From assembly GCA_030679915.1 (NCBI GenBank), contig JAUXRY010000005.1:1-64000 (forward strand): 64,000 bases of DNA, given 5' to 3'. Under the pieces are notes generated by a model. The model saw only the letters and a program-made list of their open reading frames with translations. It made no database searches and was not told the origin of the DNA. Both the position numbers and the translations under genes were made by a program. This document shows positions 61,764 through 64,000 of this stretch, one piece after another. The DNA is from Thiobacillus sp. (GTDB lineage: Bacteria > Pseudomonadota > Gammaproteobacteria > Burkholderiales > Thiobacillaceae). The stretch's first letter is position 1, and the number at the start of each line of letters is the position of its first letter.

Positions 61764-62567
61764 TTAAAAAGCGTGCTTCAGGCAATTGCTGGGGGTGATT
61801 GTAAGTATGCCGCCAAGGGTGACGAACGACACTTCGCGTGGCGATATCGATTTGATAGTCCCTGTGATGGGTGCTGCCAAGGCGCAGCGTCCGGCTTCAA
61901 CAAGGCGGTCGTTTTCCAGTGCGATGATCCGCAACTGTAGGCGAGTGGTGTCCGGGACCAATAGATAGGTGCGGCCGGAGATGGGGAATGATGTGGACAG
62001 GTTCAATTCTGCGGTGCCGTACTCGTGGTTGGAAAAGCCTTCTAGCGAGGCGACCTCGATCAGGCGCTTGTTGTGCTTCCGGTAAATTTTCAGGGTGCCG
62101 CCGATATGAGGGGTGATGACTGCGGCAATTTCTGCGTGGTCGTCTCCATCGAGATCGGCGACAGCCACCGGATTGAGCCAGCGGTTTGGCATGCCGATGG
62201 CGGGCGATTGCGCGCTGATCGCCAGACTGTCGCCACGGGGCTCGATTAATACGAGTCGTGCGCCGTTGTCGCGCTGGCTGACGATGGCGAGTATCGCTTC
62301 CGGTTCGTTTGCCGCCAGCTTGACGATCCTTGGCACCAAGTCCTCGAACACTTCGTCGTCGGGAAGCTGCAACGTGAGCGTGCGGCCGCTCCGCGTGGTG
62401 GCGATAAGGCTTGCGTATTCGTGTGGTTTGCCAAGGGCGAAATGGCTGTAGCGTTCAACCGGGTTTGCGTAGTGTGCGTTGGCTATGGGTTCAGCCATGG
62501 TTGCAGATCCACATCCGCTGAGCGAGAACAGGGTGACAAGTGGAAGCAGGGTGTGGTGCAGATTCAT
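61764..62567 (-). CDS. Lipoprotein with FG-GAP/VCBS-like repeats
   Basis: 267 residues. A lipobox (LFSLSGCGS) marks a lipoprotein, with the lipidated Cys near residue 19. An FG-GAP-like repeat is VAVADLDGDDHAEIAAVITP (DxDGDxxAE calcium motif). The remainder is beta-rich. FG-GAP repeats form propellers in extracellular or envelope proteins. The function is unknown. It is on the same strand as the next two genes upstream (63132 and 63955), but separated by a 67-bp spacer. Confidence 0.75.
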   Translation of the reverse strand: MNLHHTLLPLVTLFSLSGCGSATMAEPIANAHYANPVERYSHFALGKPHEYASLIATTRSGRTLTLQLPDDEVFEDLVPRIVKLAANEPEAILAIVSQRDNGARLVLIEPRGDSLAISAQSPAIGMPNRWLNPVAVADLDGDDHAEIAAVITPHIGGTLKIYRKHNKRLIEVASLEGFSNHEYGTAELNLSTSFPISGRTYLLVPDTTRLQLRIIALENDRLVEAGRCALAAPITGTIKSISPREVSFVTLGGILTITPSNCLKHAF

Positions 62568-62634
62568 GGAGCGTCGCTCCTGGATAAACAGCAGATGAGT
62601 CGCCCCTGGCTGATCAGCCTTACAGAAAACAGCT

Positions 62635-63132
62635 TTAGCGCGGCGCCTGCCAGCAATTGTTGTTGACTTGCCAGCTCATCGAGAGTTGTTCCCCTGCGGG
62701 ATACAACACGTATTTCACGCCCATGAAGTCGGCACCTTTGCGCCAGAACATGGCCAGCAGGTTTTTCTCCCCGGTGGCGACCACGCTGGTGGTGGGGATG
62801 ACCTTGAGCGGGTTGCCATAGAGATTGGAATAGTTCGATGCGATGACCACGAAGTGGCGGAAAGCCGGTTCGACTTCCTGATCGAACGACACCAGCTTGT
62901 CGTTGCAGAAGCTGAACAGAAAACGTCGTCCAGCCGGGCTGTTGGGTAGGTCATAGGCAAACAACCCGTCGTTGCCAACCGGCACGGTCTTGCCGAATTT
63001 CCAGGTCTTGAGCGCCTGTTCGACATCCGCCCGGCTCATGCCATTTTTGAATTCGCCGATTTCCCAGGCTTGCGTGGGCAGGGCGAACAACAAACCAACA
63101 AGCAGGCTGAATATTGTTATGTTCTTTGCCAT
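62635..63132 (-). CDS. Uncharacterised periplasmic protein
   Basis: 165 residues with a signal peptide (FSLLVGLLFALPTQAWE) and a mature domain containing GEFKNGMSRADVEQALKTW (a SmpA/BamE-like start), GLFAYDLPNSPAGRRFLFSF and a final YVLYPAGEQLSMSWQVNN. The GMSRADVEQAL helix resembles a BamE-like lipoprotein domain but no lipobox is present. The function is unknown. Confidence 0.65.
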   Translation of the reverse strand: MAKNITIFSLLVGLLFALPTQAWEIGEFKNGMSRADVEQALKTWKFGKTVPVGNDGLFAYDLPNSPAGRRFLFSFCNDKLVSFDQEVEPAFRHFVVIASNYSNLYGNPLKVIPTTSVVATGEKNLLAMFWRKGADFMGVKYVLYPAGEQLSMSWQVNNNCWQAPR

Positions 63133-63138
63133 GGCATG

Positions 63139-63163
63139 AAAAAGGGCTGGTTAAAACCAGCCC
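63139..63163 (-). terminator. Terminator of the DUF4197 gene
   Basis: GGGCTGGTT-AA-AACCAGCCC (63144-63163) is a 9-bp stem. On the minus strand five T residues follow (63139-63143). It ends seven bases before the start of the next gene. Confidence 0.85.
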
Positions 63164-63193
63164 CAAGCATACCGTAGCGGAGGTTTAAAGGGT

Positions 63194-63955
63194 TTATTTG
63201 CCCATGACTGCACCAAAGACCTTCTTCAGCAAGTCGCTGCCGGCTTGCAGCGGGTTGGCACGAATCGCCGCTTCTTTTTCCCCGATTAGCGTGTAGAGCC
63301 GGTCGAGCGACTGCTGGGTGACGTATTGTTCGACAGTGGCCTGGTTTTTGTCGACCAGGTTGAATTGCGCGGCCATGCCGGCGTACTGGTTGTATTGCTG
63401 CGCCAGCCCGACCTTGTCGGTGGTCGCCTTGACGATGGGACCGAAGCGTTCGGTCAGAGTTGTTTCGGTTTTATTGCGAAAGAAATCGGTGGCCGAAGTT
63501 TTGCCGCCAGTCAGTATGCCCTTGGCGTCTTCCAGCGACATCGCTTTGACGGCACCGACCAGCAGGGTTTTGGCTTCCGGGACCGCGGCTTCGGCAGCGC
63601 GGTTCATCGACAGCACCAACTCATCGGCCTGTTTGCCCATGCCGAACATGCGCATGGCTTTCTCGGCTTTTTGCAGGCTGGGTGGCAGCGGAATTCTGAG
63701 TGCGGCATTACCGAAGAAACCATCTTTTTGACCGAGTTGGGCGACAGCTGAGTTAGCGCCGCTGGTCAGCGCTTCTTTCAGGCCGGCGTTGATGTCGGTG
63801 CTGGAGAGCGCGTCGACGCCGGTGGAAGCGGGCTGGCTGGCGGGCTTTTCGAGCACTCCTTTCAGCATGCCGCCCCAATCGAAGGCTTGGGCAGGCAGCG
63901 CCAAAGTCAAGCCGGCGGCCAGAATCATCCAGCGCTGTGGAGTAAGGTTGATCAT
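63194..63955 (-). CDS. DUF4197 domain-containing secreted protein
   Basis: 253 residues. A signal peptide (ending LALPAQA) precedes a helical DUF4197 domain: TDINAGLKEALTSGANSAVAQ, RIPLPPSLQKAEKAMRMFGMG, then ETLLVGAVKAMSLEDAKGIL-like AMSLEDAKGILTGGKTSATD and VTQQSLDRLYTLIGEKEAAI near the end. The family is common in proteobacteria and its function is unknown. GGAGAGACACC precedes the ATG at 63955. It ends in its own terminator, so it is a single-gene unit. Confidence 0.88.
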   Translation of the reverse strand: MINLTPQRWMILAAGLTLALPAQAFDWGGMLKGVLEKPASQPASTGVDALSSTDINAGLKEALTSGANSAVAQLGQKDGFFGNAALRIPLPPSLQKAEKAMRMFGMGKQADELVLSMNRAAEAAVPEAKTLLVGAVKAMSLEDAKGILTGGKTSATDFFRNKTETTLTERFGPIVKATTDKVGLAQQYNQYAGMAAQFNLVDKNQATVEQYVTQQSLDRLYTLIGEKEAAIRANPLQAGSDLLKKVFGAVMGK

Positions 63956-64000
63956 GGTGTCTCTCCTTTAGGCATTGTGGGTCACAGCACCTCAGCCGCG

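Noticed and set aside
1-64000. CRISPR array, retron or phage cluster.
   Set aside because: No regularly spaced repeats, reverse transcriptase or phage structural genes were seen; the only defence-related genes are the AbiE-type pair.

Overview
The window reads as part of a betaproteobacterial chromosome, probably from an autotrophic sulfur- or iron-oxidising group such as Thiobacillus, Sulfuriferula or Gallionellaceae. This placement is inferred from protein style (DUF1631/PilZ/GGDEF/EAL protein, SoxW-like thioredoxin, HvfA/HvfX proteins, CopA/CopB copper genes) and not from a phylogenetic marker. Genes are dense, GC-rich and often coupled by ATGA overlaps.

Layout. 1-7.8 kb is an accessory block: an IS30 transposase running off the left edge, DUF736, DUF932 and RadC genes each with its own terminator (plasmid/ICE cargo, but no integrase or replication gene here), and an AbiE-type toxin-antitoxin pair with a duplicated operator. 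7.9-17.2 kb holds two FAD-dependent oxidoreductases, a decayed MscS-like channel gene, a MarR regulator, a sulfotransferase and a four-gene arsenic operon (arsR-arsI-arsC-acr3) with a 19-bp inverted repeat across the arsR start codon. 17.3-23.2 kb holds a very large PilZ-DUF1631-GGDEF-EAL protein, gltX and two tRNA genes. 23.3-32.1 kb is one tight six-gene minus-strand operon for fatty-acid activation and beta-oxidation. 32.6-34.6 kb contains a remnant RiPP metallophore locus: a DoxX/HvfX protein, an HvfA-like precursor with Gly-Lys-Cys-Gly repeats, and a zinc-finger anti-sigma protein, without the maturases and without a complete sigma factor. 34.8-43.2 kb is mixed chromosomal sequence: rhlE, a methyltransferase, a GAF-GGDEF-EAL protein, an IS30 fragment, a GST and a tandem thioredoxin.

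43.2-61.0 kb is a large copper island: copRS, the CopA-type multicopper oxidase, copB, a second multicopper oxidase, a DUF411 protein, a CusF-like protein, several small periplasmic proteins rich in Met/His, three c-type cytochromes, a YncE-like propeller and a P1B-type copper ATPase with YHS and heavy-metal-binding domains. Two sites sharing the half-site AATTGTCATC precede copA and the DUF411 gene. The island carries three broken genes (a porin, a SHOCT protein and a thioredoxin-like gene). 61-64 kb has four conserved envelope or regulatory genes.

The most unusual observation is the HvfA-like precursor. Its third Cys repeat is present in the DNA but is read out of frame, consistent with loss of one G, so the encoded peptide has a scrambled tail. 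The maturase genes expected beside it are missing.
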